Shown in pieces: positions 25,358-33,554 of a stretch of DNA of 64,000 nucleotides. The notes under the pieces are model-generated. The model was not told the DNA's origin. It was given only the letters and a program-made list of their open reading frames with translations, and did not search any database. Where the stretch lies: the NCBI GenBank assembly GCA_963744005.1, contig CAVURU010000003.1:744001-808000 (forward strand), written 5' to 3'. How positions within the stretch are numbered: the stretch's first letter is position 1; every line of letters starts with the position of its first letter. This DNA is from Palsa-504 sp963744005 (GTDB lineage: Bacteria > Actinomycetota > Actinomycetes > Streptosporangiales > Streptosporangiaceae). The position numbers and the translations under genes were made by a program.

Positions 25358-25502
25358 GGCTCCCAACGTTAGTCGCCCCGGGGACCTGGTGGGGTTTCCA
25401 CGGGTCACGGCTTATCTGTCGGCCCTGACTCCGCGGCCCGCCGCTCGTTACGGTTAGGCCCGTACGGTAGGCGCTGTAGGTAGCGGGACGCGAGGAGGCG
25501 CG

Positions 25503-27236
25503 ATGGACAGCGAGGCCGACCGGGAGTTCGCGAAGCTGGCGGGTGACTACCTCGACGACCGGGCGCAGCGGCACCCGGACGAGGCTACTGACCTGGGCGA
25601 TCATCGGTTCGACGACCGCATGCCGGACTCGTCGCGGACGGCGCTGGCCGACGAGCGGCACGCGCTGGACGGCTGGGCGTCCCGGCTGGGCGCAGTGGAT
25701 GCTGCGGCGCTGTCACCCGAGCACCGCGTCGACGCGGCCATGATGGCCGACAGCGTGGCGCGACGGGTCCTGGAGCTCGACGAGCTGGCCGAGCACACCT
25801 GGAACCCGCTGCTGGCCAACCCGGGGCGGGCCATCTACCCGCTGCTGGCCCGGGACTTCGCCCCGCTGCCGGACCGGCTGGCTTCGGTGGCGGCCCGCCT
25901 GGCCGCGATTCCGGAGAGCCTGGCCGAGGCCCGGCGGCAGCTCGGGGCCATGCCCCGGGTGCACCTCGAGACGGCCATCGCGCAGTTCACCGGCACGATC
26001 GCGCTGGTCAGCGAGCAGATCGACGCCGTTCTGGCCGGTGCGTCCGGCTCGGCCGCGGCGGGCTCTGTTGCGGCGGGCTCTGTTGCGGCGGGCTCTGTTG
26101 CGGCGGGCTCGGCGGCGCAGCTGGCCTCGGTGCGCCCGGCGGCCCTCGAAGCCCTGGCCGAGCACCGGGACTGGCTGGCCGCCCGGCTGGCCGACGCGGC
26201 CCCCGGACCCGACGGCGACCGGGACCCGCGGATCGGGCCGGAGCGGTTCGCCCGCAAGCTGTCCCTGGCGCTGAGCTCGGCCGCCGAGGCGGATGCCGTG
26301 CTGACCCGGGCCGAAGCCGACCTGGAGCTGGTCAGCGAGCAGATCGCCGAGCTGGCCGCGCAGCTCGCCGGGCCTGGCGCGGCCCGCAGCCCGGAGGTCG
26401 TGCGCCAGGTGCTGGACCAGCTGGCCCGGGACATGCCGGATGACGCGACCATCCTCGGTTTCGGCCGGGACGCGCTGGCCGCGCTGACGCGGTTCGTAGC
26501 GGACCGGCAGCTGGTCACGGTCCACCACGACCCGGTCGAGGTCATCCCGATGCCCGAGATCGACCGGGGCGTCGCCGTGGCCTACTGCGACTCGCCGGGG
26601 CCGCTGGAGCAGGCGCCGCTGGCCACGTTCATCGCCGTGTCACCGACGCCGTCGGACTGGTCCGCCGAGCGGGTCGCGTCGTTCTACCGCGAGTACAACC
26701 GGCACATGGTGCACAACCTGATGGTCCACGAGGCGATGCCGGGCCACTACCTGCAGCTTCAGCACTCGCGGCGGTTCTCCGGGTCGCAGACCTCGATCCG
26801 GGCCGCGCTGCGCTCCGGGTCGTTCGTCGAAGGCTGGGCGGTCTACGCCGAGCGGATCATGGCCGAGCAGGGCTATCCCGGCGACGGCGACCCGCGCGCG
26901 GTCCGCATGCAGCAGCTCAAGATGCAGCTGCGCACCATCATCAACGCCATCCTGGACGCCCGGGTGCACGGCCACGGCATGACCGAGGCCGAGGCGATGG
27001 CCCTGATGACCGGCCGCGGCCACCAAGAGGAGAGCGAAGCGGCCGGCAAGTGGCGCCGGGCCCTGCTTACCTCGACTCAGCTGTCGACCTACTACGTCGG
27101 CTACACCGAGGTGTCCGACCTGGCCGCCTGGATGCGCCAGGCCGACCCCGGCCTGTCCGACCGTGACCTGCACGACCGCATCCTGGCCCACGGCTCGCCC
27201 CCGGCCCGCCTGTTGCGCACCCTGATCACCCCGTAG
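25503..27236 (+). CDS. DUF885-family putative zinc metallopeptidase
   Basis: 577 residues; ATG 25503 has GAGGAGG just upstream. The zinc site is MVHEAMPGHYLQLQHS (HExxxGH, residues about 417-432), with the downstream glutamate in SFVEGWAVYAERIM; this is the DUF885 signature, related to M32-like carboxypeptidases. No signal peptide is seen, so it is probably cytosolic. Residues about 185-202 are an AAGSV repeat from a 15-bp minisatellite (26061-26105), an expanded linker. The gene is divergent from the zinc-ribbon gene with about 145 bp between. The substrate is unknown; oligopeptide processing is plausible. Confidence 0.88.
   Translation: MDSEADREFAKLAGDYLDDRAQRHPDEATDLGDHRFDDRMPDSSRTALADERHALDGWASRLGAVDAAALSPEHRVDAAMMADSVARRVLELDELAEHTWNPLLANPGRAIYPLLARDFAPLPDRLASVAARLAAIPESLAEARRQLGAMPRVHLETAIAQFTGTIALVSEQIDAVLAGASGSAAAGSVAAGSVAAGSVAAGSAAQLASVRPAALEALAEHRDWLAARLADAAPGPDGDRDPRIGPERFARKLSLALSSAAEADAVLTRAEADLELVSEQIAELAAQLAGPGAARSPEVVRQVLDQLARDMPDDATILGFGRDALAALTRFVADRQLVTVHHDPVEVIPMPEIDRGVAVAYCDSPGPLEQAPLATFIAVSPTPSDWSAERVASFYREYNRHMVHNLMVHEAMPGHYLQLQHSRRFSGSQTSIRAALRSGSFVEGWAVYAERIMAEQGYPGDGDPRAVRMQQLKMQLRTIINAILDARVHGHGMTEAEAMALMTGRGHQEESEAAGKWRRALLTSTQLSTYYVGYTEVSDLAAWMRQADPGLSDRDLHDRILAHGSPPARLLRTLITP
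26061..26105 (+). repeat. 15-bp coding minisatellite, three perfect copies
   Basis: GGCTCTGTTGCGGCG is repeated at 26061, 26076 and 26091, giving GSVAA in the peptidase. A partial diverged unit lies on each side. The T-rich GTT codons contrast with the GC-only codons around it, suggesting recent expansion. Confidence 0.9.
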
Positions 27237-27450
27237 CTGCGGTTCCCACGCTGCCCGTCCCGCTCGGCTACCCGGGGCCGCAGATGCTGTATCTCCGGTA
27301 ACAGCTGCCCACGCTGCGACGCCAGGCGTCCGAGCATTCCATCCGTCTTCGCCTTTTTTTCGCTCTCTGCGGCGTGTCGTTGGAGTTGTAAGGACCATTT
27401 TCGATACTCTGTCCTACGTACAGGTCAATCGCCCTGAATGGATCGACCTC

Positions 27451-29481
27451 ATGAGCGAAACACCGGCTTCCCGTGACCCGAGGCGGGAGCAAGACTCGCC
27501 CGGCCTCCCCGCGGAGTCCGGTGCGACTCCCCCAGGCGCAAGTCTCCCGTCACACCCTGCTCCCGGTAACCCGTGGCCGGAGTGGATGGATGATCCGGCC
27601 TACCTGGCCGCCCGGGCCGACCACCTGGATGATCTCTCCGGCTTGGAGCTAGACGAGGATCCAGACTCCCCGCCCTGGCTCGATGCCGCCGAGTTCGCCG
27701 AGCTGGTGACGGAAGCTCACGAAATCGCTGCTGAGCAGGCAGAGGCCGAGCAGGTCGCAGCCCGGCTCGGCCACACTGCCGCTCTGGGCGCGGCCGGGGC
27801 GACTCTGGGTCGGCGGGGCCCGGGGATGCCCGGGTCCGCGGACCGCTTTCCGGGCGAATTCGCCAGCTCGACGGCCGGCTTCGCTACCGGCCATGCGCTG
27901 GACACCGCCCCGGGCTGCGCCGCGCTGGCCTCGTTCCTGGAGGACGCCGCCGGGGACGATGACGCCTACCAGGACGCAACCGACGACGAGTTGCTCGGAG
28001 TGATCTGCGCCGGTGACCGCGCCGAATCGGCCATGGCCGCCCGCAAGTATGCCGCGGTCGCCGCCTTCATCCGCCGTCGTCCCGCTCCCGGCTGTGCGCC
28101 GGAAGGCGAGGCGGCGATGCCCGAGGCGTGGCACGAGTTCACCGGCCGCGAGCTCAGCCCGGCTCTCGGCATCTCTGCCGGTGAGGCCGAGGAGATGCTA
28201 GGCGTCTCCCGCGAACTCGAGGTCAGCCTGCCGGGGACCAGGTCGGCGTTCCGGTCCGGCGTGCTGAACCTGACCAAGGTGCGGATCATCGCCGCCGCGA
28301 CTGCCGTCCTGGATCCCGCCGAAGCCCGGGCGGCTGAGGCCATCGTGCTGGACCGAGCCGGATCGCTCACCCCGGGCGCCCTTCGGGCTGCCATCCAGCG
28401 GGCCGTCTTCCTGGTCGCGCCCGAAAAGGCCCGCAAGCGCCGCGAGCAGGCCGCCAAGCAGGCCCGCGTCGAGCGCTGGGCCGAACCGTCCGGCAACGCG
28501 GGCCTGGCCGGCCGCGAGCTGCCGCCCGCCCAGGTACTGGCCGCCGATCAGCGGGTGACCTGGTGGGCCGGGCAACTGAAGAAGGCCGGCCTGGAAGGCA
28601 GCATGGACCAGCTCCGCGCCCGCGCCTACCTGGACATCCTCCTCGGCATGGATTCGCGTCCCCAGCCGCCCGGTAACCACCGCGAACGTGGCACGAACGG
28701 CGACGCGCCCTCGGATGAGCCGGGCGAGCCAGCGCCGGCCGGCCCGCTGAGCGGAGTGATCCCGCCCGGGTTCGCCGGGCGAGTCAACCTGACGACCCCG
28801 CTGGCCACCATGCTCGGCCTGGCCGACCGGCCCGGCGAGCTGGGTGGCATCGGGCCGGTCGACCCGGCCCTGGCCCGGGATCTAGCTCAAGCCGCGGCGC
28901 TCAGCAGCCGGTCAACCTGGTGCGTGACGGTCACCGACAGCCTGGGCCACGCCATCGGGCACGGCTGCGCCCGCCGCGCCCCGTCCGCCGCCCTCGGGCG
29001 CCGCTCCAAACGGGACAGGCCGACCGCGAGGGACGCTCCACACCCGCCCCGCTTCTACCGCACCGAGCAGGCCGGACCGCCGGGCGGGTTCGGTACCTGG
29101 CGCCTGTCGACCGGCGTCCCAGGACAACGGGACCTGATCGTTGCGATCGAGTCACTCTCAACGACAGATTGCGACCACCGGCACGAGGCCAGTGGCCATG
29201 ATCCCGGCGTTCGACTCCGGCACCTGACCGAGATCCGGCACGCCACCTGCACCGGGCCGGGATGCCGCCGGCCTTCGGCCCGGTGCGACTTCGAGCACAG
29301 CGTGCCTTATGAGGCCGGCGGCCGGACCTGCTTGTGCAACGGCGATCCGAAATGCCGGTTCGACCATCGCCTCAAGCAGGACCCGCGGTGGAAGGCCGAG
29401 CAGCTCGGCAGCGGCGAGGTCCGCTGGACTACGCCTTCCGGCCGGCAGTACACGACCGAGCCCACCCGGTACCCGATCTGA
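27451..29481 (+). CDS. DUF222 and HNH-endonuclease domain protein (13E12-repeat type)
   Basis: 676 residues. The N-terminal 150 residues are low-complexity and acidic. The DUF222 helical domain spans about 170-400 (AARKYAAVAAFIRRRPAP, ELSPALGISAGEAEEML, LDPAEARAAEAIVLDRAG). The C-terminal HNH-like fold is ATCTGPGCRRPSARCDFEH, then VPYEAGGRTCLCN and FDHRLKQDPRW, with EH and H ligands retained. Such proteins are multicopy in actinobacterial genomes and are often linked to mobile DNA; a nuclease role is predicted, not proven. Start ATG 27451 has only a weak SD. It stands alone. Confidence 0.85.
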   Translation: MSETPASRDPRREQDSPGLPAESGATPPGASLPSHPAPGNPWPEWMDDPAYLAARADHLDDLSGLELDEDPDSPPWLDAAEFAELVTEAHEIAAEQAEAEQVAARLGHTAALGAAGATLGRRGPGMPGSADRFPGEFASSTAGFATGHALDTAPGCAALASFLEDAAGDDDAYQDATDDELLGVICAGDRAESAMAARKYAAVAAFIRRRPAPGCAPEGEAAMPEAWHEFTGRELSPALGISAGEAEEMLGVSRELEVSLPGTRSAFRSGVLNLTKVRIIAAATAVLDPAEARAAEAIVLDRAGSLTPGALRAAIQRAVFLVAPEKARKRREQAAKQARVERWAEPSGNAGLAGRELPPAQVLAADQRVTWWAGQLKKAGLEGSMDQLRARAYLDILLGMDSRPQPPGNHRERGTNGDAPSDEPGEPAPAGPLSGVIPPGFAGRVNLTTPLATMLGLADRPGELGGIGPVDPALARDLAQAAALSSRSTWCVTVTDSLGHAIGHGCARRAPSAALGRRSKRDRPTARDAPHPPRFYRTEQAGPPGGFGTWRLSTGVPGQRDLIVAIESLSTTDCDHRHEASGHDPGVRLRHLTEIRHATCTGPGCRRPSARCDFEHSVPYEAGGRTCLCNGDPKCRFDHRLKQDPRWKAEQLGSGEVRWTTPSGRQYTTEPTRYPI

Positions 29482-29593
29482 GCACCACGATCCAGCGGGT
29501 CCGGTACGGGTCTGAGGGCCGATGCGACCTCGTGCGCATCCGAGGTCTGCCGGTGCCGCCCCGCCCCGGTGAGGGCGGCACCAGCAGACCAGG

Positions 29594-30430
29594 TCAGACC
29601 CGGTCGCGAGCGGCTACTGGCGCTCGCTCGGGGCTCGGCAGGGCGCCCGGGATGCGGCCGGTCTTCCAGAAGAAGGCCCGTTCGGCCAGCGCCCAGGCGG
29701 TGGAGGTGAGCAGGTAGATCCCGGCGGCCAGCGGCAGGAAGGCGGCGATCACCACGGTCACGTAGGGCAGGATCCGCAGCAGCCAGCCAGTGGTGCGACT
29801 GCCGGGTACGGCAGCACCACCGGGCGTACCAGGCGTACCAGGCGTACCGGGCGCACCGGCCCTGGCGTGGGTCGTAGCGGGCGGCACCGGGGTCATCAGC
29901 TGGCCCAGACGGACCGCCAGCCCGGCCGCGACGGCCAGCAGGATGAACAGGCCCAGGAAGACCAGGCCGTGCCCGCTGAGCGCGCCCGCTCCGGCCAGCC
30001 AGTGGCTGCCGAGCGGGACGCCGAGCAGGTCGTGGCTGAGCAGGGTGTTCGGCGTCCCGCCGATCTGGGCCGAGCGGAACAGCAGGTACATGACTGATAC
30101 CAGCGGCCACTGGAGCAGGAACGGCGTGATCCCGGCGAGCATGCTGGTGCCTTCGCGCCGGTACAGCTCGGTCATCTCGCGCTGCAGCCGCTCCGGCTGC
30201 TTGGCGTACTTCTGGCGCAGGACCTGCAGCTGCGGGGCCAGCTTGGCCATGACCGCCTGGCCACGCAGGGCGCGCAGGCTGAGCGGCATGAGCAGGGCCC
30301 GCACAGCCACGGTGAACAGGATGATCGCGGCCACGGCGGCCACGCCGCCCAGGGCGGGGGTGAGGAAACCGGTGAATCCGGAGACGAGGTGGTAGGCAGC
30401 GTCCACGGGGACGCCAAGGAAACTGGTCAC
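29594..30430 (-). CDS. YidC/Oxa1-family membrane insertase paralogue
   Basis: 278 residues from GTG 30430 with SD GGAAGG. The Oxa1 core is present: a TM, then LSLRALRGQAVMAKLAPQLQ (hydrophilic-groove helix region with conserved Arg), LRQKYAKQPERLQREMTELYR coiled segment, and further TMs (LLQWPLVSVMYLLFR). It is not next to rnpA/rpmH/jag, so it is a second copy rather than the oriC-linked yidC. A Pro/Gly/Thr repeat (GTPGTPGTPG, from 9-bp units near 29820-29850) lies in a loop before the last TM helices. The gene upstream encodes a small membrane protein; the pair is probably cotranscribed. Confidence 0.88.
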   Translation of the reverse strand: MTSFLGVPVDAAYHLVSGFTGFLTPALGGVAAVAAIILFTVAVRALLMPLSLRALRGQAVMAKLAPQLQVLRQKYAKQPERLQREMTELYRREGTSMLAGITPFLLQWPLVSVMYLLFRSAQIGGTPNTLLSHDLLGVPLGSHWLAGAGALSGHGLVFLGLFILLAVAAGLAVRLGQLMTPVPPATTHARAGAPGTPGTPGTPGGAAVPGSRTTGWLLRILPYVTVVIAAFLPLAAGIYLLTSTAWALAERAFFWKTGRIPGALPSPERAPVAARDRV

Positions 30431-30488
30431 GATTAACGGCCTTCCAGCGAGGACTGATGGGTGCTGGAAGCGGCCGCGGGTCCGCGGG

Positions 30489-30627
30489 CTAACGCGCTGT
30501 GCTGACGAGCGCTGTGCTGGCTAGCAAGCTCTGCTGCCTAGCAAGCTCTGGCGGTCAACAGGCTGTGCCGATCAACAGGCTGTGCTGGCTAACAGGCTGT
30601 GCTGGCTAACAGGCTGTGCTGGTTGGC
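30489..30627 (-). repeat. 17-bp tandem array (about 8 units) in the leader of the YidC paralogue
   Basis: AACAGGCTGTG recurs exactly every 17 bp at 30557, 30574, 30591 and 30608; the full unit is CTAACAGGCTGTGCTGG. More diverged units continue upstream (AGCAAGCTCTG at 30523 and 30540; GCGCTGTG near 30491 and 30508). Units are degenerate outside the central four. The array fills most of the 220-bp gap between the small membrane-protein gene and the YidC gene, and each unit contains a short hairpin-forming AGC/GCT pair. Confidence 0.85.
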
Positions 30628-30650
30628 AGAGCCCGTTCTGGCTAGCGGTT

Positions 30651-31022
30651 CTAGCTCGCGGAGGCGGCCGCTAGGGCCGCCGACGGTGCTCTGGGCCGGG
30701 CGCGGCCCGCCGCGTCGGGGTCGCGCTGCCGCAGGAACGCGGCCCGCCATGACTTCTCCTGCAGCGCCCGCGCACGGCGGGTCAGCGGCAGGGCTGCGGC
30801 GGTGCGGGAAAGGGCAGCTACCGAGGTGAGCAGAGCGACCAGGGCGGCGAGCATGGCGCCGGCCAGGACGGCCGCGGCCAGTGCGGTCAGCGCGGACGGG
30901 GCCGAGGCACTCAGGGTGAGGTGGCCCAGGTTCATCGTGAGCTGGCCCAGGTTCAGAGCGAGGTGGCCGAGGCCGCGCAGCATCCCGGCCAGGACGGCCA
31001 GCAGGCTGCCAAACGCTGTCAT
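30651..31022 (-). CDS. Small membrane protein, DUF6412-like
   Basis: 123 residues from ATG 31022. Two hydrophobic segments (about 5-60, with the repeated LGHLALNLGQLTMNLGHLTL) precede a third (VLAGAMLAALVALLTSV). The C-terminal basic tail SWRAAFLRQRDPDAAGRARPRAP is the most conserved-looking part and matches my memory of the actinobacterial DUF6412 proteins that accompany a YidC/Oxa1 paralogue; I cannot verify this by search. Longer in-frame starts would run antisense to the PLP enzyme and are rejected. It probably works with the insertase downstream. Confidence 0.65.
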   Translation of the reverse strand: MTAFGSLLAVLAGMLRGLGHLALNLGQLTMNLGHLTLSASAPSALTALAAAVLAGAMLAALVALLTSVAALSRTAAALPLTRRARALQEKSWRAAFLRQRDPDAAGRARPRAPSAALAAASAS

Positions 31023-31081
31023 CGCTTCGACCTCAGCTCCCCCGTCCCCAGCGGACGGAACCACCCTCAGCGTACGCGGTC

Positions 31082-32278
31082 TTACTCGAGTTCCGCTACG
31101 GCGGCCAGCAGCCGGCTGACATCGGCCTCGTCGTTGTAGTGGACCAGCCCGGCCCGGACACCGCCCCCGGGCAGGCCGAGCGCGGTGGCCAGTTCCCGCG
31201 CGTAGTTGTCGCCGTGCCATACGTTGACCCGGCGAGCCGCGAGCGCGGCAGCAACCTGTGCCGGTGTATGGCCCGCCACGGTGAAGAACGCCGTCGGGGT
31301 CCGCCGCGCGGCCTGACCGTGGAGGGTCACGTGACTCAGCTTGGCCAGCCCGTCGAGCAGGCGGCGGAACAGCTGGCTCTCGTACTGCTCGACGGCGGCC
31401 ATCGAGGCCAGCAGCCGGGCCCGGCGGTTCCCGGCCGCGGCTGGATCCAGCCCGGCCAGGTGCTCGACCGCTGCGGTCACCCCGGCCAGGTCGGCGTAGC
31501 CGGGGGTGCCGCGCTCGAACCGGCCCGGCACGCCGGACGGAGCGGGCACGAGCTTGTCCGGGTGCAGCGTCTCCAGCAGGGCAGGATCGGCGACGATGGT
31601 GCCGATGTGCGGCCCGGACCACTTGTAGGCGCTGGTGGCGTAGAAGTCGGCGCCCAGCGCCCGGACGTCGACTGGGACGTGCGGGGTGGCGTGCACGCCG
31701 TCTACGAAACACAGGGCGCCGGCCGCATGCGCGGCGGCGGTGATGGCCGGCACGTCCGGCCTGGTGCCGACCAGGTTGCTGGCGGCCGTGACCGCGACCA
31801 GCCGGGTGCGTCCGGACAACATCGAGGCGTACTGGCCGACCGGGAGCTCCGCTGTCGATATGTCGACTTCCGCCCACTTAACCGTGGCGCCGCTACGTCC
31901 GGCGGCCTGGACCCAGGGCCGGATGTTGGCGTCATGGTCCAGCCGGGACACGATCACCTCGTCGCCCGGGCCCCACTGCCGGGCCAGCGTGTCGGCCAGC
32001 CGGTAGGTCAGGGTGGTCATGTTCGGCCCGAGGATGACGCCTTCTGGCTCGGCGCCGGTCAAGTCGGCCAGAGCCCGGCGGCACTCGGCCATCACGCTGC
32101 TGGCCCGCTCGCTGGCCGGGAAGGCGCCGCCCGCGTTGCCGATCCCGGCCCGGTAGGTGTCCGCGATGGCGTCGATGACGGCCGACGGGACCTGGGTGCC
32201 GGCCGCGCCGTCCAGGTAGGCGTAGCCGTCCTTCAGGGCGGGGTAGGCGGACCGTATCCGGGAGACATCGAAGCTCAC
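31082..32278 (-). CDS. Cysteine-desulfurase-like PLP enzyme (class V aminotransferase fold)
   Basis: 398 residues from GTG 32278. Landmarks: AYLDGAAGTQVPSAV near the N terminus, GPNMTTLTYRLADTLAR, HDANIRPW, and CFVDGVHATPHVPVDV. The PLP lysine is in FYATSAYKWSGPHIG (residues about 212-226), where the usual HK is YK. The C-terminal domain includes RVNVWHGDNYARELA. Architecture and motifs fit the TIGR01976-type cysteine-desulfurase-like subfamily, whose reaction is not firmly known. No Fe-S assembly genes adjoin it, so a housekeeping IscS role is unlikely. Confidence 0.85.
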   Translation of the reverse strand: MSFDVSRIRSAYPALKDGYAYLDGAAGTQVPSAVIDAIADTYRAGIGNAGGAFPASERASSVMAECRRALADLTGAEPEGVILGPNMTTLTYRLADTLARQWGPGDEVIVSRLDHDANIRPWVQAAGRSGATVKWAEVDISTAELPVGQYASMLSGRTRLVAVTAASNLVGTRPDVPAITAAAHAAGALCFVDGVHATPHVPVDVRALGADFYATSAYKWSGPHIGTIVADPALLETLHPDKLVPAPSGVPGRFERGTPGYADLAGVTAAVEHLAGLDPAAAGNRRARLLASMAAVEQYESQLFRRLLDGLAKLSHVTLHGQAARRTPTAFFTVAGHTPAQVAAALAARRVNVWHGDNYARELATALGLPGGGVRAGLVHYNDEADVSRLLAAVAELE

Positions 32279-32358
32279 GGGCTACATTCTCCCCGCGCCC
32301 GCGGGACGGACAGGCCAGCGGGCTTCGCCATTACCCCCGCATCCGTGAGGCGGGCAGG

Positions 32359-32613
32359 TCAGCGGGCTTGGCCAGCTCCGGTCTCGGGACTGCGGGCCGC
32401 GGTGGCATACAGCTCGCGTACTCCCCCGGCGAGGGCGCCGAAGAAGCCGGCCAGGCCGACCGCGGCCACCACGACACCGACGGCCATGTCCATCCGGGCC
32501 GCCCCGGTCCACCGCGCTCCTGACGGCTGATAGTGCAGCACGAACGGCGCCGCGACCAGCCACGCTCCGGCGGCGGCCATGATCAGCAGCCCGGCCAGGG
32601 CCAGCTTCCTCAC
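32359..32613 (-). CDS. Small two-TM membrane protein, SPW-repeat-like
   Basis: 84 residues; GTG 32613 overlaps the stop of the upstream gene (GTGA), so translation is coupled. It has two hydrophobic helices around AWLVAAPFVLHYQPSGARWT, then a D/G pair and VGVVVAAVGLAGFFG. The pattern W-x4-APF-x3-Y...D...G resembles SPW-repeat membrane proteins and recurs in the upstream partner. Function unknown. Confidence 0.75.
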   Translation of the reverse strand: MRKLALAGLLIMAAAGAWLVAAPFVLHYQPSGARWTGAARMDMAVGVVVAAVGLAGFFGALAGGVRELYATAARSPETGAGQAR

Positions 32614-33410
32614 CAGGTCTCCTCTTCGTCGAAGCCCCGCCTCGCCTCGGCTTCGGCCAGCATGGATTCGATGACCGCGATCCCCCCGGTCATCTCCGCG
32701 CCGTTCCGGGGCTCGGGAATCACCCCGCCCGCCAGCACGGCGAACTGGCCGGGCGCGGGCGTGGTGACCAGGCCCGGCTCGGCGGCCCGGGCTGGCGCGG
32801 TCCATTCTGCCTCGCCAACGGCGCCGAGCTCATCGGCAGCAGGCTCCCCGCCTACGGCGCCGACCTCACCGTGGACCTCCTCGCCGTGCAGCGACGTGGT
32901 GCTATTCGTACTGGTGTGGGCCGCCCTAGTGTCGGCCGCGCTGGCGCTGACCCCATTTGCGTTGACCGCGCTGGCGTTGACCGCATCGGCCCCGGCCCCC
33001 TCAGCCGGGGTCGAGGCGACGGGCAGCGCGGCCGGGGCGGTCGGGACCAGCAGCGGGTCGAGCATGGCGCGCAGGGTGGCCAGGACCTGGTCGGGATCGG
33101 CGGCGCTCACCGCGGCGGCCCGGTCCCGGCGGCGCCGGGCGTGGTCCGTGCGGGTCAGCACGCCGTCGGCCCGCAGGGCCCGCCGCCAGGCGACGGCCCA
33201 GGCGATCATGGTGACCAGGCAGACGACGGCCAGGCCGCCGCCGGTGGCCAGGTCGGTCAGCTTCGCGTCATGCGAGCTGCCCCGGTAGCCGAACGCGAAG
33301 GGCGTCAGTACCAGCCAGCCCGCCGCGCAGAGTCCTACCGCCGCGGCGCACAGCCCAGACAGGTACCGCCCCGCGGGTCCCGGGCGCTCCGGGTGCCCTC
33401 CACCGCCCAT
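32610..33410 (-). CDS. Membrane protein with SPW-like N-terminus and long acidic cytoplasmic tail
   Basis: 266 residues; ATG 33410 has SD GGAGGG. The N-terminal 75 residues hold two TM helices with GWLVLTPFAFGYRGSSHDAK, the same signature as the small downstream protein, so the pair may be an ancient duplication that dimerises. Residues about 80-266 are soluble, Ala/Glu-rich and low-complexity, with no catalytic motif. It is divergent from the ABC exporter over 144 bp and could be coexpressed. Function unknown. Confidence 0.75.
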   Translation of the reverse strand: MGGGGHPERPGPAGRYLSGLCAAAVGLCAAGWLVLTPFAFGYRGSSHDAKLTDLATGGGLAVVCLVTMIAWAVAWRRALRADGVLTRTDHARRRRDRAAAVSAADPDQVLATLRAMLDPLLVPTAPAALPVASTPAEGAGADAVNASAVNANGVSASAADTRAAHTSTNSTTSLHGEEVHGEVGAVGGEPAADELGAVGEAEWTAPARAAEPGLVTTPAPGQFAVLAGGVIPEPRNGAEMTGGIAVIESMLAEAEARRGFDEEETW

Positions 33411-33512
33411 GGAAACCCTCCGTATTCAAACGGTTACGCTCCGGCTCAACGGCGCACCACTCTACAGCGCAAGGCCCTATGCGGCAGGGGAAACGGCTTG
33501 AACGGCCGGGAA

Positions 33513-33554
33513 AAGGAGGTGACAGTCGACCGACGGCGAATTAGCCTCGGTTAG
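33513..33554 (+). promoter_or_regulatory. Perfect Shine-Dalgarno placed 32 nt before the ABC gene, followed by a stop abutting its start
   Basis: AAGGAGGTGA (33513-33522) is complementary to the 16S rRNA 3' end, yet the next valid start in frame is ATG 33555. The in-frame triplet TAG (33552-33554) touches that ATG. Initiation at the GTG inside the SD (33519) would give an 11-residue peptide, VTVDRRRISLG, ending at that TAG. A leader peptide coupled to the exporter is possible. Confidence 0.4.

Noticed and set aside
30489..30627. Possible CRISPR array
   Set aside because: The units are contiguous 17-mers without unique spacers, and no cas gene is present.
30651..31877. Long form of the small membrane protein gene
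   Set aside because: The first 285 codons are antisense-frame noise inside the PLP-enzyme gene; the protein-like part begins at ATG 31022.
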